In this document: piece after piece, positions 1 to 8,924 of the stretch
Numbering within the stretch: position 1 is the first letter of the stretch
How the letters are laid out: the number at the start of each line of letters is the position of its first letter
Origin: Pseudokordiimonas caeni
GTDB taxonomy: Bacteria; Pseudomonadota; Alphaproteobacteria; Sphingomonadales; Kordiimonadaceae
Direction: 5' to 3'
DNA: 64,000 nt
NCBI RefSeq assembly: GCF_026719705.1
Contig: NZ_JAPPRR010000001.1
Span: 595,053-659,052, forward strand
Position numbers and translations under genes: made by a program
Notes under the pieces: model-generated
Told to the model about the DNA's origin: nothing
What the model saw: only the letters and a program-made list of their open reading frames with translations
Databases searched by the model: none

Positions 1-412
1 CCCATGTAGTGCCGCCGTCGGTTGATTTCCAGACACCATCGCCGTGCGACGTCGTTACACCGCGGATCGGCGCTTCCCCCGTGCCTACATAGATGACGTT
101 GTTATCGGATTTCGATACTGCCACCGCGCCGATAGTACCGACCTTGAAGTATCCGTCAGAGATATTTTCCCAGGTCTGGCCGGCATTTCCGGTTTTCCAG
201 ACACCGCCGCCAGCTGCACCCATATAGTAAAGATTGGGCTTGCCCGGCACGCCAGTGACCGTGGTCACACGGCCACCGCGCCAAGGCCCGATGAGGCGAT
301 ATTCAAGGCTTTCGACCGCCTCGGTTTCGGCAGTAGCAGCAGCCGCTGACCAAGAGGGCAAGAGGACAGACAAAAGGAGTGTCAAGCAGGCAGGCAGGAA
401 TCGCGATTGCAC
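1..412 (-). pseudogene. BNR/VPS10-type beta-propeller exported protein, 5' part, frameshifted
   Basis: Read on the minus strand, 1-370 encodes an N-terminal propeller segment with the repeated BNR signature (GGGVWKTGNAGQTWEN and GDGVWKSTDGGTTW), typical of large exported sortilin/VPS10-like glycosyl-hydrolase-type propellers. The gene leaves the window at base 1. The best start is GTG at 412-410, preceded at proper distance by GGAGG. From that GTG the signal peptide reads MQSRFLPACLTLL, but it is out of frame with the propeller. Restoring one T in the T4 run at 372-375 gives a continuous signal peptide (LLFVLLPSWSAAAA) joined to ESLEYRLIGPWRGGR. The break is therefore either a real one-base deletion or a homopolymer base-calling error. 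The family call is firm. Whether the gene is dead is uncertain. Confidence 0.7.
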
Positions 413-730
413 AATAACCTCCGGGAACCGAAATGATGGCGACTCGCTACGGCCATGGCTTGGTCGTCGGGTCGCAGGTGAATGAATGGGACAGATTACA
501 ATGTACCAGATGTCATGGTGTCCCGATTGTAACTATAACTACAATTGCTTCCGTGGTTCGCGTAATGTCAACATGAAGTTAAGCAGCGCCCGTGGCACGG
601 AATTCTTCGTGTGGAGGGCGTCGTCTTTGATTGACGTGCTCCCCTACGTGCTCTCATTCAGACCTAGCCCTGTCCGTCGTCATGAGCCTGTCCCGGAATT
701 GTGCCCGGCCAGAATGAGACTTCCGGGTCT
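413..730. other. Intergenic, no gene; partial repeat copy
   Basis: No convincing coding sequence. An open frame at 486-800 has no family resemblance and runs into the IS3 remnant on the other strand. On the minus strand, around 480-535, there is a stretch like GGTACATTGTAAT followed by GTCCCATTCATT. It resembles the intergenic repeats near 2030-2090 and 12,915-12,990. The part at about 690-730 continues the 3' non-coding end of the IS3-type element. Confidence 0.4.
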
Positions 731-904
731 TCAAGGGCTGGGGTTAACCCCAGCCCTTGATGCAAATTCGGCCGGCGTCATGAACCCCAGAGATGCGTGA
801 GGCCGGCTCTGGTTGAAGTCCTGCCGCCACGCCTCGATCTTGGCCTTGGCGTCGTCGATTGACAAGAACCAATGCGTGTTCAGGCACTCGTCCCGGAACC
901 GGTT
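731..904 (-). mobile_element. IS3-family transposase, C-terminal fragment
   Basis: Minus-strand translation gives FRDECLNTHWFLSIDDAK, then EAWRQDFNQSRPHASLGFMTPAEFA, ending at a TGA (731-733). This is the conserved tail of IS3-family OrfB transposases (IS407/IS1400-like groups), containing the region of the last catalytic Glu and the RPHxSLG motif. Only about 57 codons survive. The D,D part of the catalytic triad and OrfA are absent, so the element cannot move by itself. The fragment abuts the 3' end of the cyclophilin remnant (about 906), which suggests that the insertion and a later deletion eroded this end of the locus. Confidence 0.85.
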
Positions 905-905
905 A

Positions 906-1579
906 TTATTTTCCAGTCAGGCGCCTAACTGACAGAAAGCGAATGGGCTCATCTAAAATCTGGCCACGCACACATCCATCACCAGTCTGTGCTGATGTTG
1001 GCAAGCGATGAATTAGCCGAACAGTACCCATTCCGGACACAACGCATCCAAAGGCGGCAAATCCTAAGCCGTCTTTGTTGCGTGTCCCCCCATAGTCGAG
1101 GGCAGGGTTCTCGCCAATGGAAATGAAGAATGCGGCACCACTAGCAGTTCCAGGTTCCGCTCGAGCAAGAGAAACTGCTCCATCAACATGCCTCAGGCCC
1201 GTAGCACTAGTGGGCTCATGCTCCACGGGCTTGTAGGCCGGAGCTACCTCTAGCAAGCCCCCTTGTAATACTTGGATTTGTGGGGTGCCATTGTCATTCT
1301 CCGGCATCACCGCACGGTAAAATGCTGCATTCTGAAATCCCTTATCGTCAACGATCTCCAGAAAACTACCCGCATTTGGGGGGCAACATCTTCGTACACC
1401 TCGATCACGATTGGCCCTAGGTCGGTATCAATCTGAACGGCAACTTCGCTTACCTTACCCGCACCACATACACTTTCGTCGACTTCGCTAGCGTTTACCT
1501 GAAACGCTATACCAGACGCCACTAACATCGATGCTAAGGCCGCCATCCATGGTTCGGAAAGTTGAAAGGGCAAAGTCAT
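906..1579 (-). pseudogene. Exported cyclophilin-type peptidyl-prolyl isomerase, frameshifted
   Basis: Two minus-strand frames together make one cyclophilin. The first (1579 to about 1370) has a signal peptide-like start and VQIDTDLGPIVIEVYEDVAP, the first cyclophilin strand pair. The second (about 1370-906) continues with FLEIVDDKGFQNAAFYRAV, then GAVSLARAEPGTASGAAFFI and GLGFAAFGCVVSGM, the standard cyclophilin core. The frames switch near 1365-1372, around the TTTT stretch, by a single-base change. The predicted role, if repaired, is periplasmic proline isomerisation. The active-site region is weak compared with PpiA/PpiB: the usual FHRVI reads FYRAV and QGGD is shortened to QGG. The gene starts inside the end of the S9 peptidase remnant (ATGA overlap at 1576-1579), so the two were once an operon. 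Confidence 0.75.
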
Positions 1580-1990
1580 TCTTCCGCCCCTCCAGTCTCT
1601 ACATCTTCACCAATCATAAGACTTTTCATCTTGGCCTTCATCGAGTCAGAACTGGTCTCCTCAATCTGGTATTCTTTCGGCGGCACCTTTCCTGCGAGAT
1701 TTGCGACAAAATAGTCCCATTGACGGCGCAACGCATATACCGGGAGCTCATGCGCCGCGCGTGGAAGCAGCAACAGGTCGAAATCCTTATTAGCGTCCAT
1801 CAATGCCTGAGGGAGCTGGAACAGCGCGCCCGGATGAACACCCATATCCAACATGCCGTGGATGAAAAGCAATTTGCCCTTCAGACCACCGGCATAAGTG
1901 AGGTTGGCCTGCGGCAGATAGTGAACACCGACAGCAGGTGTCGGGCGTCTTATCGTATGCCCTCAACGTACCCCATATCTTGACGTGATC
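1576..1990 (-). pseudogene. S9 family prolyl oligopeptidase/DPP-IV, C-terminal remnant
   Basis: The in-frame part (1872-1576) reads LLFIHGMLDMGVHPGALFQL, then LPRAAHELPVYALRRQWDYF. This is the end of an S9 peptidase catalytic domain, with the Asp (GMLDMGVH) and His (AAHEL) region. Upstream, ANLTYAGGLKGK is in the same frame. Before that, YVEGIR and KTPDT lie in other frames with stops, so at least two indels separate the pieces. The catalytic Ser region (GxSxGG) and the N-terminal propeller are missing. This is a dead gene fragment that is truncated near 2000, where an intergenic repeat begins. Confidence 0.7.
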
Positions 1991-2263
1991 GACCAATGGC
2001 CCGCAAGTCTGGCGAGATACAAATGAATGCGTAAGGTTGGTGGGGCTATCTAATGTGTCCAGTTTTTTTCGGATACGATTAGTGAGCACAGCCAATTAGG
2101 TACGCTGTCGAACTCTAGGCACGGCTTGCGATTGAAATCATTTGCAGCGGTGACTAGGCAGCAAGAGGCAGGCCTTCGGGCACATTGTGATCTTAGAACA
2201 GACCAACATGGACAGTAACTGGCCGCAAATGTATTGAATTCGGATGTGGCTGCGAGGCAGCCT
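1991..2263. other. Intergenic; copy of a dispersed AT-rich repeat
   Basis: No gene is visible. At about 2026-2085 the plus strand has AAATGAATG, then AATGTGTCC followed by a T7 run, TTCGGA and TTAGTGA. The same ordered words occur at 12,918-12,985. These look like degenerate ends of a common mobile element, but no transposase is adjacent. Confidence 0.4.
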
Positions 2264-5254
2264 TTAGAGAGGAAGGTTAAGCCTGATCTCCGTACCTCTC
2301 GGTTCCGCAGGGAATATCTGGATCTTCGCGCCAAGTTTCATCGCTCGTTCGCGCATGCCGACAAGGCCGTAATGGCCTTTGCGCTGCCAGTTTTTTCTCG
2401 TCTCGGGGGGCATGCCGATCCCGTCATCTGCGATTGAAATCGTGACATTGGACCGCTGGAAACCGACACTGATCTGCACGTCCCCTGCCTGAGCGTGCCG
2501 GATTATGTTCCACATCGCCTCGCTGGCGATCTGGGCGATATCGTCAGCAATTTGTGAGCCGATGAGTGACGAGTTTCCGGTTACGTTGATCGACCACGCA
2601 AGCCGGTTTCCAAGGATATCCGCTGCAAGGTCGGACAGGATATTCGCGAGATCAACCGGGCCTTCCTCTCCGCGCAGGAAACTTACCCTGTCACGACCAT
2701 CCTGGAGTACGTCATCAGCGCGCTCCAACGCGGCTTCCAGTGATCTCCGGCCTTCGCTGCCTTCCGGCAATCGATCGCCAACCGATTGAAAACGCAACAG
2801 AAGCCCCTGAAAGCCCTGCAGCAATGTATCATGCAGCTCGCGCGCGATGCGTTCCCGTTCGGCCAGCCGGCCTTCCATACGGGTTTTGATCCGGTCAGCA
2901 ACCAGTCGCAGGTGCATGAGATAGGCCGAGAAGGCAAGGCCGAGACCGGCCATGAATACCGTCAGGAAAAACCATTTTGACTGGAAGAAGGTCGGCGGAA
3001 TGACAAAGGTCAAGCGTTCGGTCGGCCCGAGCCAGGTGCCGGCTTCGCTCGTCGCTTCGATGCTTACCGAGTACTGGCCCGGTTTGAGGTTTGAAAATTC
3101 GATCAGTCTTGCGGTGTCGACATCAACCCATGGCTGGTTGTCGTCACCAAGCCGGTACCGGAATTGCGTCCGCTCCGGTGACGAAAGGTTCAGCGCCTGA
3201 TACGAGACGGAAAGCTGGGTGGTGTCATCGGGAAGAAGCATGCTCTCGGTCGGCGCGAAAGACACACCGTTTGCGATGACGGACTTCAGGCGGACGGGAA
3301 CGGGTGCTGCAGCAACGATTTCAAAACTCAGGTCATGCCAGGCGAGGCCATGATTTGTTGTGAACCAGATGCGGCCGTCCCGAGAAATCGAGGCCGTGTC
3401 GGAATAGGACTGCTGGGCGACGCCGGGCAATCCGTCGTGAACGGTGAAGAGCTCTGATGCTGGGCGGAAATCTGGCTTCTCGAAAGCCGTGATCAGTTCG
3501 CTTGCAGACACGCGCACAACACCGGAAATGGTGCTCAACCAGACCTGTCCATCGGGCGATACGGCCAGCCCGGTTATACCTCTGGCCGGTGGAATTTTTT
3601 GGGGAGGAAGGGTGTTGAACCGACGACCTTCCAGTCTTGCAACACCGAACTCACCGACGGCCAGAAGGTGCCCGCCGACCTGATGGATGCCGTAAACAGC
3701 CCCGATTTCAAGGCCGTTGCTACGGTCGAACAACTGCTGGTCATGACTGTCGATGAGCAGGAGGCGACCGTCTCGCAGGCTCATCCATACTGATCCGTCC
3801 GGGGTGACGAACAGGCCACCCGGCACCGCTTCTCGCGTCTCTTCCGGGAGCAAGACACGGCTCCAGCCATCTCTTGAATAGCGGAACACACCTTCCCGGT
3901 AGATGATGGCGAGCAGGCTGCCGTCCCGTTCCTCAGCCAGCGCATTGACCCGCGTATTGGAGAGGCCTTCGGGCAAGGGGACGGCAACAAGTCTGTCGTC
4001 AGCCGTAAGTTGCCAGAGGCCTTGGCGGACACCGATCCACAAATTGCTTTTACTGTCGATCATGGCGCAGGAAAGCTGGCCTGGCATGCCGGCTATGGCT
4101 TCAACCTGGCGGTTGTCCCGTAACCGGTAGATCGAATTGGAATCGAGGATGAACTCACGGTCTTTCGAAAAAACAGCCCTGAAGCCGTAACGGGAGGTCG
4201 GTGGAACGCTGGACTCGGTGACGAAGAACTGACGGCTCAAGCGGTCAATGCCCATGTTCGTGCCAACCCATAGCTGGTCGGAATGATCGACCAGCATTGG
4301 AACAGCAATGTTTGAGGTAAGTCCATCTTCAAGCCGGAAGTTTTCTGCAGCGCTGAGAAAAAGGCCTGCGCCTCCGCCAGCGACACTTGTCGGGTCCGAT
4401 ATCCTGAAAATGCCGCCACGGGTGAGATCTGTTCCCCAGACCGCATCATCTTCATCGACAGCAATATAGTTGGGGGAAAATTGCGGTTGTGTCTGAGCGT
4501 CCGGCACGCGTCCTTCAACCGTGCGGGTTGCCAGCGAAATCGAAGTCAGGCCGTGATAGGAATCGAGCACCCACATCCGCCCGTCCCGGCCTTCGGCGAA
4601 CGCAGCGCGTCCTGTGCGCAAGCCAGTTGGTTGAAACACCCGAGCGCCCGGTTCCAGTACGTGGATGGTTTCACCGTCACCGACCCAGAGTGACCCGTCC
4701 GAAGCTGCTTCCACCCAATTGGCGCTTTCGCCCGGAAAGTTCCAGTCTTTGCCAATGATATGCCACTCGGTTCCATCGAACCGCATCAGTCCGCGCTCAG
4801 TCGCGGCCCACATTGTGCCGTCACTGCTGCGCGCAAAACGAAGAACCATCCAGTGAGTCTTGCGATTGTCGACTTCGTAGTTTGTGAGTTCTCCGTTGTG
4901 GAGGCGTGAGAGCCCGCCGCCCGAATAGCCGATCCAGATATCGCCGTCGGGCGCGGCAAACACTGCTGTGATGTCGATAGACAGGAACTGGACATTGTTG
5001 GCTGGAACGATCCGCTCGAACTCGGTGCCATCGAACCTGAAAAGCCCGGCACCGGTGCCTAGCCACATGTAGCCATCCGGCCCTTGCGCCAGGGCCCATA
5101 CATCGGCCGGGGCGCCGTCGGCGATCATCCAGCTTTTATGATGTAGCTGGTTGATCGCTGTTGTCGCGGGTAGCGCCGAGCTGCCGCTGGTGAAGGTGAG
5201 CCAACCGGTCAGGAGCAAGAGGATTGCGGTGATTTGTCTCGGCACGTTTCCCAT
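2264..5254 (-). CDS. Hybrid-propeller sensor histidine kinase (Reg_prop / Y_Y_Y / HisKA_3)
   Basis: 996 aa. An N-terminal signal/anchor (AILLLLTGWLTFTSG) is followed by about 600 residues of two-component propeller (Reg_prop) repeats such as GYMWLGTGAGLFRFDG, DGSLWVGD and DGQVWLSTISGVVRV. A Y_Y_Y immunoglobulin-like domain (FRYRLGDDNQPWVDVD) comes next, then one transmembrane helix (FFLTVFMAGLGLAFSAYL). The HisKA_3 dimerisation box ERIARELHDTLLQGFQG has the phospho-His near residue 808. The HATPase domain follows (NIIRHAQAG, DDGIGMPP, GLVGMRERA). It would sense a periplasmic ligand and phosphorylate the NarL-type regulator encoded 18 bp upstream. The ligand is not predictable. The architecture is like BT-type hybrid sensors but without a fused receiver or AraC domain. 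Confidence 0.93.
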   Translation of the reverse strand: MGNVPRQITAILLLLTGWLTFTSGSSALPATTAINQLHHKSWMIADGAPADVWALAQGPDGYMWLGTGAGLFRFDGTEFERIVPANNVQFLSIDITAVFAAPDGDIWIGYSGGGLSRLHNGELTNYEVDNRKTHWMVLRFARSSDGTMWAATERGLMRFDGTEWHIIGKDWNFPGESANWVEAASDGSLWVGDGETIHVLEPGARVFQPTGLRTGRAAFAEGRDGRMWVLDSYHGLTSISLATRTVEGRVPDAQTQPQFSPNYIAVDEDDAVWGTDLTRGGIFRISDPTSVAGGGAGLFLSAAENFRLEDGLTSNIAVPMLVDHSDQLWVGTNMGIDRLSRQFFVTESSVPPTSRYGFRAVFSKDREFILDSNSIYRLRDNRQVEAIAGMPGQLSCAMIDSKSNLWIGVRQGLWQLTADDRLVAVPLPEGLSNTRVNALAEERDGSLLAIIYREGVFRYSRDGWSRVLLPEETREAVPGGLFVTPDGSVWMSLRDGRLLLIDSHDQQLFDRSNGLEIGAVYGIHQVGGHLLAVGEFGVARLEGRRFNTLPPQKIPPARGITGLAVSPDGQVWLSTISGVVRVSASELITAFEKPDFRPASELFTVHDGLPGVAQQSYSDTASISRDGRIWFTTNHGLAWHDLSFEIVAAAPVPVRLKSVIANGVSFAPTESMLLPDDTTQLSVSYQALNLSSPERTQFRYRLGDDNQPWVDVDTARLIEFSNLKPGQYSVSIEATSEAGTWLGPTERLTFVIPPTFFQSKWFFLTVFMAGLGLAFSAYLMHLRLVADRIKTRMEGRLAERERIARELHDTLLQGFQGLLLRFQSVGDRLPEGSEGRRSLEAALERADDVLQDGRDRVSFLRGEEGPVDLANILSDLAADILGNRLAWSINVTGNSSLIGSQIADDIAQIASEAMWNIIRHAQAGDVQISVGFQRSNVTISIADDGIGMPPETRKNWQRKGHYGLVGMRERAMKLGAKIQIFPAEPRGTEIRLNLPL

Positions 5255-5272
5255 CCAGTTGCCCGCCTGATT

Positions 5273-5989
5273 CTAAAGTTCGATCAGGCCGCGTTTGGCG
5301 GCAATGGTAACTGCGTGCGTTCTGTCTGTGGCACCAAGCTTCGAGAAGATGATCTTCATGTATCCCTTCACCGTTTCCTCGGCGATGTCCAGTTTGCGGG
5401 CGATCTGCTTGTTGGAATTGCCCCATGCCGCCAGAGAAAGGACCTCAACTTCCCGGTCCGACAAGGGTTCATCGAGCACATGAAGTGCGATGTCACTGGC
5501 GATCGCTGCATCCAGGTGTTTGCCGCCATGAAAGACCGACCGGATTGCGTTCAAGAGCTCGTTGCGCAGGCTTGCCTTCAGCAGATAGCCGGACGCCCCG
5601 GCGCGCAATGCCTTTATGGCACGTCCGTCGCCGGTATAGGTCGTCAGGACGATGACCTTGGCGTCCGGGTCTTTCAGCCTGATCTGACTGATCGCTTCCA
5701 CGCCGGTCATGTCGGGCAGCTGCAGGTCCATCAGCACGATATCCGGTCGCGTTTCGCCATAGGCTGCGATGGCTTCGCTGCCGGACCCGGCTTCGCTTAT
5801 AACCTCAACATCATTGTGCGCGGAAATTACGGCACGCACCCCTTCACGCAGCAAAACGTGATCGTCCACGATCAGCACTGTGATGGTGGACGGTCGACCG
5901 GTGGCTGGGGGCGTGTCTGACACGCGGTTTTGCATGCCGCTTAACTCTGGTTTCGATGTGGACGCGCAGAGGCGCTGCAAGTGGTTCAT
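5273..5989 (-). CDS. NarL/LuxR-family response regulator
   Basis: 238 aa. The receiver begins VLIVDDHVLLREGV, with phospho-acceptor Asp in DIVLMDLQLPDM and the conserved Lys in GYLLKAS. The C-terminal LuxR helix-turn-helix is LSDREVEVLSLAAWGNSNKQ, then IARKLDIAEETVKGYMKIIF. It is the cognate partner of the sensor kinase encoded directly downstream (18-bp gap, same strand), so the order is regulator then kinase. No strong ribosome-binding site precedes the ATG at 5989, and an internal start at the Met in MQNRVSDTPP is an alternative. It would act as a DNA-binding transcription factor; its targets are unknown, perhaps the neighbouring exported-hydrolase genes. Confidence 0.92.
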   Translation of the reverse strand: MNHLQRLCASTSKPELSGMQNRVSDTPPATGRPSTITVLIVDDHVLLREGVRAVISAHNDVEVISEAGSGSEAIAAYGETRPDIVLMDLQLPDMTGVEAISQIRLKDPDAKVIVLTTYTGDGRAIKALRAGASGYLLKASLRNELLNAIRSVFHGGKHLDAAIASDIALHVLDEPLSDREVEVLSLAAWGNSNKQIARKLDIAEETVKGYMKIIFSKLGATDRTHAVTIAAKRGLIEL

Positions 5990-6039
5990 GCCAACATAAA
6001 ACTCATAAAGGCTGGTCGTCCAGTTTGCGACCTGCTTTG

Positions 6040-7515
6040 CTATTCTGCGGCGACAATTTCATATGATACATCCTGCCGTGTTGCCGCCTTTGCGATAGAT
6101 GATGGATCGAGACGCGGCAGTCGATCCGTCGGGGGGAAATGGGCGGAAGGCTCGGCATGACGCAGTTGCCGCCAGCAAAAGGCACGGACTGTTTCGGGAA
6201 GTGAATAGTGGCATTCACCATCTTTATTGCAGGCTGTGAGGAGCGACTTGTCGACCATCCGCGCCAGTAACAGCGATGCCGCCTGCAAGTTGTGGTCGGT
6301 CAGACTTGCCGCCATAGCCAATGTGAATTGCAGCGGAAGATGGGCCAAATGGATGAAAAAGCACCTTTCTTCTTTTGAGAGGATGCAATGGCCCCACTGG
6401 TAAGCCGCTTCCAGCGACTGGTGTCGTGCGGGGGCCGTCCGGTAGCCCAATGTCAGAATATCGAACCGGTTGTGGAGATGGTTGGAGAGCCCGTCAATCC
6501 CGAGGGATGCGATGCGATTGGCAGCCAATTCTATGGCTAAGGGATTGCCGTCAAGCCGCCGGCATATGTCGTGGGCACGGGCGACAAGTTGACCGTGAGA
6601 GAGCGCTTCCGGGTACATCGCCCTGACCCTGTCGATAAACAGCTCAACCGCTGGCGGTGTTGCCGAATGTGACAGCCACGCAAGGCCATCGAGACGATAG
6701 ACAGTCTCTGTCCGGGTCTTGAGCGGCTCTCTGCCTGTTGCAAGAATGCGGATGCCCGGCTGGTTGCGCAGTAGCTGTTCGGCGTAAAGAGCCGCGCCGT
6801 AGGCGACATGATCGCAGTTGTCGAGAACGACAAAGATGTTTTCGGTGCCGCGAAAGTTATGCAGCCAGCCGGTGAAGTCATTTGTTTTCTGCGGCGCGCC
6901 GAGTGCATTTGCCAGTCGCTCGGCAACCTCGCCGGTATCCTGCATCTCGGACAGGTCGACGAGCCGGACTTTTTCACTGCTGCGAACGGCCTTGGCAATA
7001 GTCAGGGCGACGGTGGATTTGCCGACCCCGGCGGTTCCCACAATTGTCACGAGCCGGGCAGTTTCCAGAAGATCGAATATTGCGTTTGTATCGGCGCTGC
7101 GCCCCAGAACCGTGACGGGCAGCTGTGACCAGTCATTCAGCCACGGAGCCTGCGTCATCTTGCCTGTTGTCTGTCCCGGAGACCATCTGGTGAGGCTTAC
7201 CGTCCCTGAAAAACAATAACCCTGACCTGGTACATTGAGGATGTAGGTACAATCCCTGTCTTCGAGGGCTTTCCGGATGGCTGCAACTGCAACCCGAAGA
7301 TTGGAATCGTCCAGCCATTCACGTCGCCAGACCTTTGATGTCAGCATCGCTTTGGACATGATGACGCCGGGTTGCCCGATCAACGCAAGCAGCACGTCAA
7401 AAGCCCTTTCGCCCAGCCGGATGGGTTCGTCGCCACGTTTGAGCGTGCGATCGGTTGGCCACAATGAAAACGGACCAAAGGAGATTCGACCGCCTGTTGT
7501 TGAATCTGACAGCAT
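6040..7515 (-). CDS. Winged-helix transcriptional regulator with NB-ARC-like ATPase domain
   Basis: About 491 aa from the preferred ATG at 7515, which has GGGGAAG just upstream; an upstream in-frame ATG at 7599 lacks this. The N-terminus is an OmpR/ToxR-type winged helix (SFGPFSLWPTDRTLKRGDEP, then NLRVAVAAIRKALED and YILNVPGQGYCF). The middle is a STAND-type P-loop ATPase: Walker A VGTAGVGKSTVAL, Walker B FVVLDNCDH, and sensor ILATGREPLKTR. The remainder is helical (winged-helix and arm regions) and lacks obvious TPRs. There is no transmembrane segment, so it is cytosolic. Such proteins are one-component regulators. It ends just before the two-component pair and lies immediately downstream of the porin gene, so local control of the 7.6-12.6 kb block is plausible but inferred. 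Confidence 0.85.
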   Translation of the reverse strand: MLSDSTTGGRISFGPFSLWPTDRTLKRGDEPIRLGERAFDVLLALIGQPGVIMSKAMLTSKVWRREWLDDSNLRVAVAAIRKALEDRDCTYILNVPGQGYCFSGTVSLTRWSPGQTTGKMTQAPWLNDWSQLPVTVLGRSADTNAIFDLLETARLVTIVGTAGVGKSTVALTIAKAVRSSEKVRLVDLSEMQDTGEVAERLANALGAPQKTNDFTGWLHNFRGTENIFVVLDNCDHVAYGAALYAEQLLRNQPGIRILATGREPLKTRTETVYRLDGLAWLSHSATPPAVELFIDRVRAMYPEALSHGQLVARAHDICRRLDGNPLAIELAANRIASLGIDGLSNHLHNRFDILTLGYRTAPARHQSLEAAYQWGHCILSKEERCFFIHLAHLPLQFTLAMAASLTDHNLQAASLLLARMVDKSLLTACNKDGECHYSLPETVRAFCWRQLRHAEPSAHFPPTDRLPRLDPSSIAKAATRQDVSYEIVAAE

Positions 7516-7637
7516 TGCTTCCCCGCAGGACACCTGGCACGTCCTTTCTCGCTTGTTTGGCGATGCTGAAATGAAACATCCGCGGCCTAATTCCGACAAG
7601 CCCCGAACGGGTCAGAAAGACACACCATAATAGGGGG

Positions 7638-8924
7638 TCAGAAATCAAATCGGAGGGTAAGTTCCACAAAATGGGTTGTTCGTGCATCCGTGTTTTGGGC
7701 TGTCACGAAGGCTTTTGGCGCGGCACGGGTATAGATGGCGCCAAGGAACAGGCCGTTTCGGGGTTGATACTCAAGATTGAAGCTCGTCGACGTATCAACA
7801 TGGCGTGGAGCGTTCGGATCGCCCTCCAACACGAGGCTTCCTGACGGGCTATAAACGCCGTCTGCCCGTGCATACCGCCAGAACATATTCATGTCCGCCG
7901 TCACCTTCAGTTCCTCGGTCAGGTTGAGGGTCAGGTATGGGTTGAAATTGTAGAAGTTTCTGGGGCCGAGATGGGCAAGGTCGGAAAAGTAACTGCCGCG
8001 TGGGAACAGTGCATTGAAGGCGCCAAATGTCCGGTCAGTTGGGTCGCGGTCCCCGCTCGCTACATTGGCGCTGAGCGCGAGGCGTGGTGAAAGGGGCAGG
8101 CCCGAGAACGTGTAGCCCGCGATTCCGGCAAGGGTCCATGCGCGGATTTTCTGGCGTGGACCATCGGGCTGAAAATGACCAGCCTGCCACACGCCTTCCA
8201 GATCCCAGTCCCAGTCGTCGGCTTCTCCGGCAAGCCTTACGCCGAAACTGTGACGACGCTCCTGTCCTGCAAGTGTCTGGTTGATGCCCCTGTCACTATC
8301 GAAGCCCAAATAGTAAAGATCGACCTTGCTAGGCAGTCCGAGCGGCGCGTCGAAGGTACTGTATATGCCCCAAAGGGCGCGGTTATCGATCAGGCTATCA
8401 TCGAGGATGCCGGGATCGTTTTCTGCTTCGAAGCCGGCGAGAAGCTGGATGTCATAGCTGTTACCAGTGGCTGTCAGCCGCGCGCCGTTGAACCGCCGGT
8501 GCACATTGGTGCCATCGCGCCAGCCAACAAGCCGCTGGGAGCCGAGCTTCCATTCGTCGCGCCCGATGCGCAGTCTTAAGGCTTTATCCGCGAACGGGAT
8601 TTCGACCCAGGCGCGGTTGATATCCAGCCGATTTTCCTCCACCGGGCTATCGCCACCTTTCGCACCATGCTGAAAGGCGCCCGTCACTTCGACGAGGGCG
8701 GTGACGTTCTGTCCGGCAATACTGGCACCGACGTGATAGCGATGGGTAAGGAACCAGTCTTCGCCTTTGCGTTCGGTCCCCCATAAACTGTTGTCAATCA
8801 GCGTGGCCCGTTCCCGCAAATGCCCGAAGAATTCGGTATCTGACGCGTGCGCCGCCCCGCTGGCAAATAACAGGGCGGCAAGGCAAGAAAGGCGATCAGG
8901 CCAGATCATTCTGGAAGCCGCCAT
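7638..8924 (-). CDS. Alginate-export (AlgE)-like outer-membrane porin
   Basis: 428 aa with a Sec signal peptide (LAALLFASGAAHA) and alternating beta-strand pattern throughout. It ends in an aromatic outer-membrane signature (FVELTLRFDF). The opening (FGHLRERATLIDNSLWG) and motifs such as LRIGRDEWKLGSQRLVGWRD and NFNPYLTLNLTEELKVTAD are those of the alginate_exp/AlgE-like porin family. Here the substrate need not be alginate; in catabolic contexts these porins take up small molecules. Its 5' end overlaps the 3' end of the amidohydrolase gene (29 bp, or 14 bp if the Met at 8909 is used), so it is translationally coupled to that gene and last in the operon. Confidence 0.85.
   Translation of the reverse strand: MAASRMIWPDRLSCLAALLFASGAAHASDTEFFGHLRERATLIDNSLWGTERKGEDWFLTHRYHVGASIAGQNVTALVEVTGAFQHGAKGGDSPVEENRLDINRAWVEIPFADKALRLRIGRDEWKLGSQRLVGWRDGTNVHRRFNGARLTATGNSYDIQLLAGFEAENDPGILDDSLIDNRALWGIYSTFDAPLGLPSKVDLYYLGFDSDRGINQTLAGQERRHSFGVRLAGEADDWDWDLEGVWQAGHFQPDGPRQKIRAWTLAGIAGYTFSGLPLSPRLALSANVASGDRDPTDRTFGAFNALFPRGSYFSDLAHLGPRNFYNFNPYLTLNLTEELKVTADMNMFWRYARADGVYSPSGSLVLEGDPNAPRHVDTSTSFNLEYQPRNGLFLGAIYTRAAPKAFVTAQNTDARTTHFVELTLRFDF

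Noticed and set aside
486..800. 104-codon plus-strand ORF near the left edge
   Set aside because: No family resemblance, and its end runs antisense through the IS3 transposase tail.
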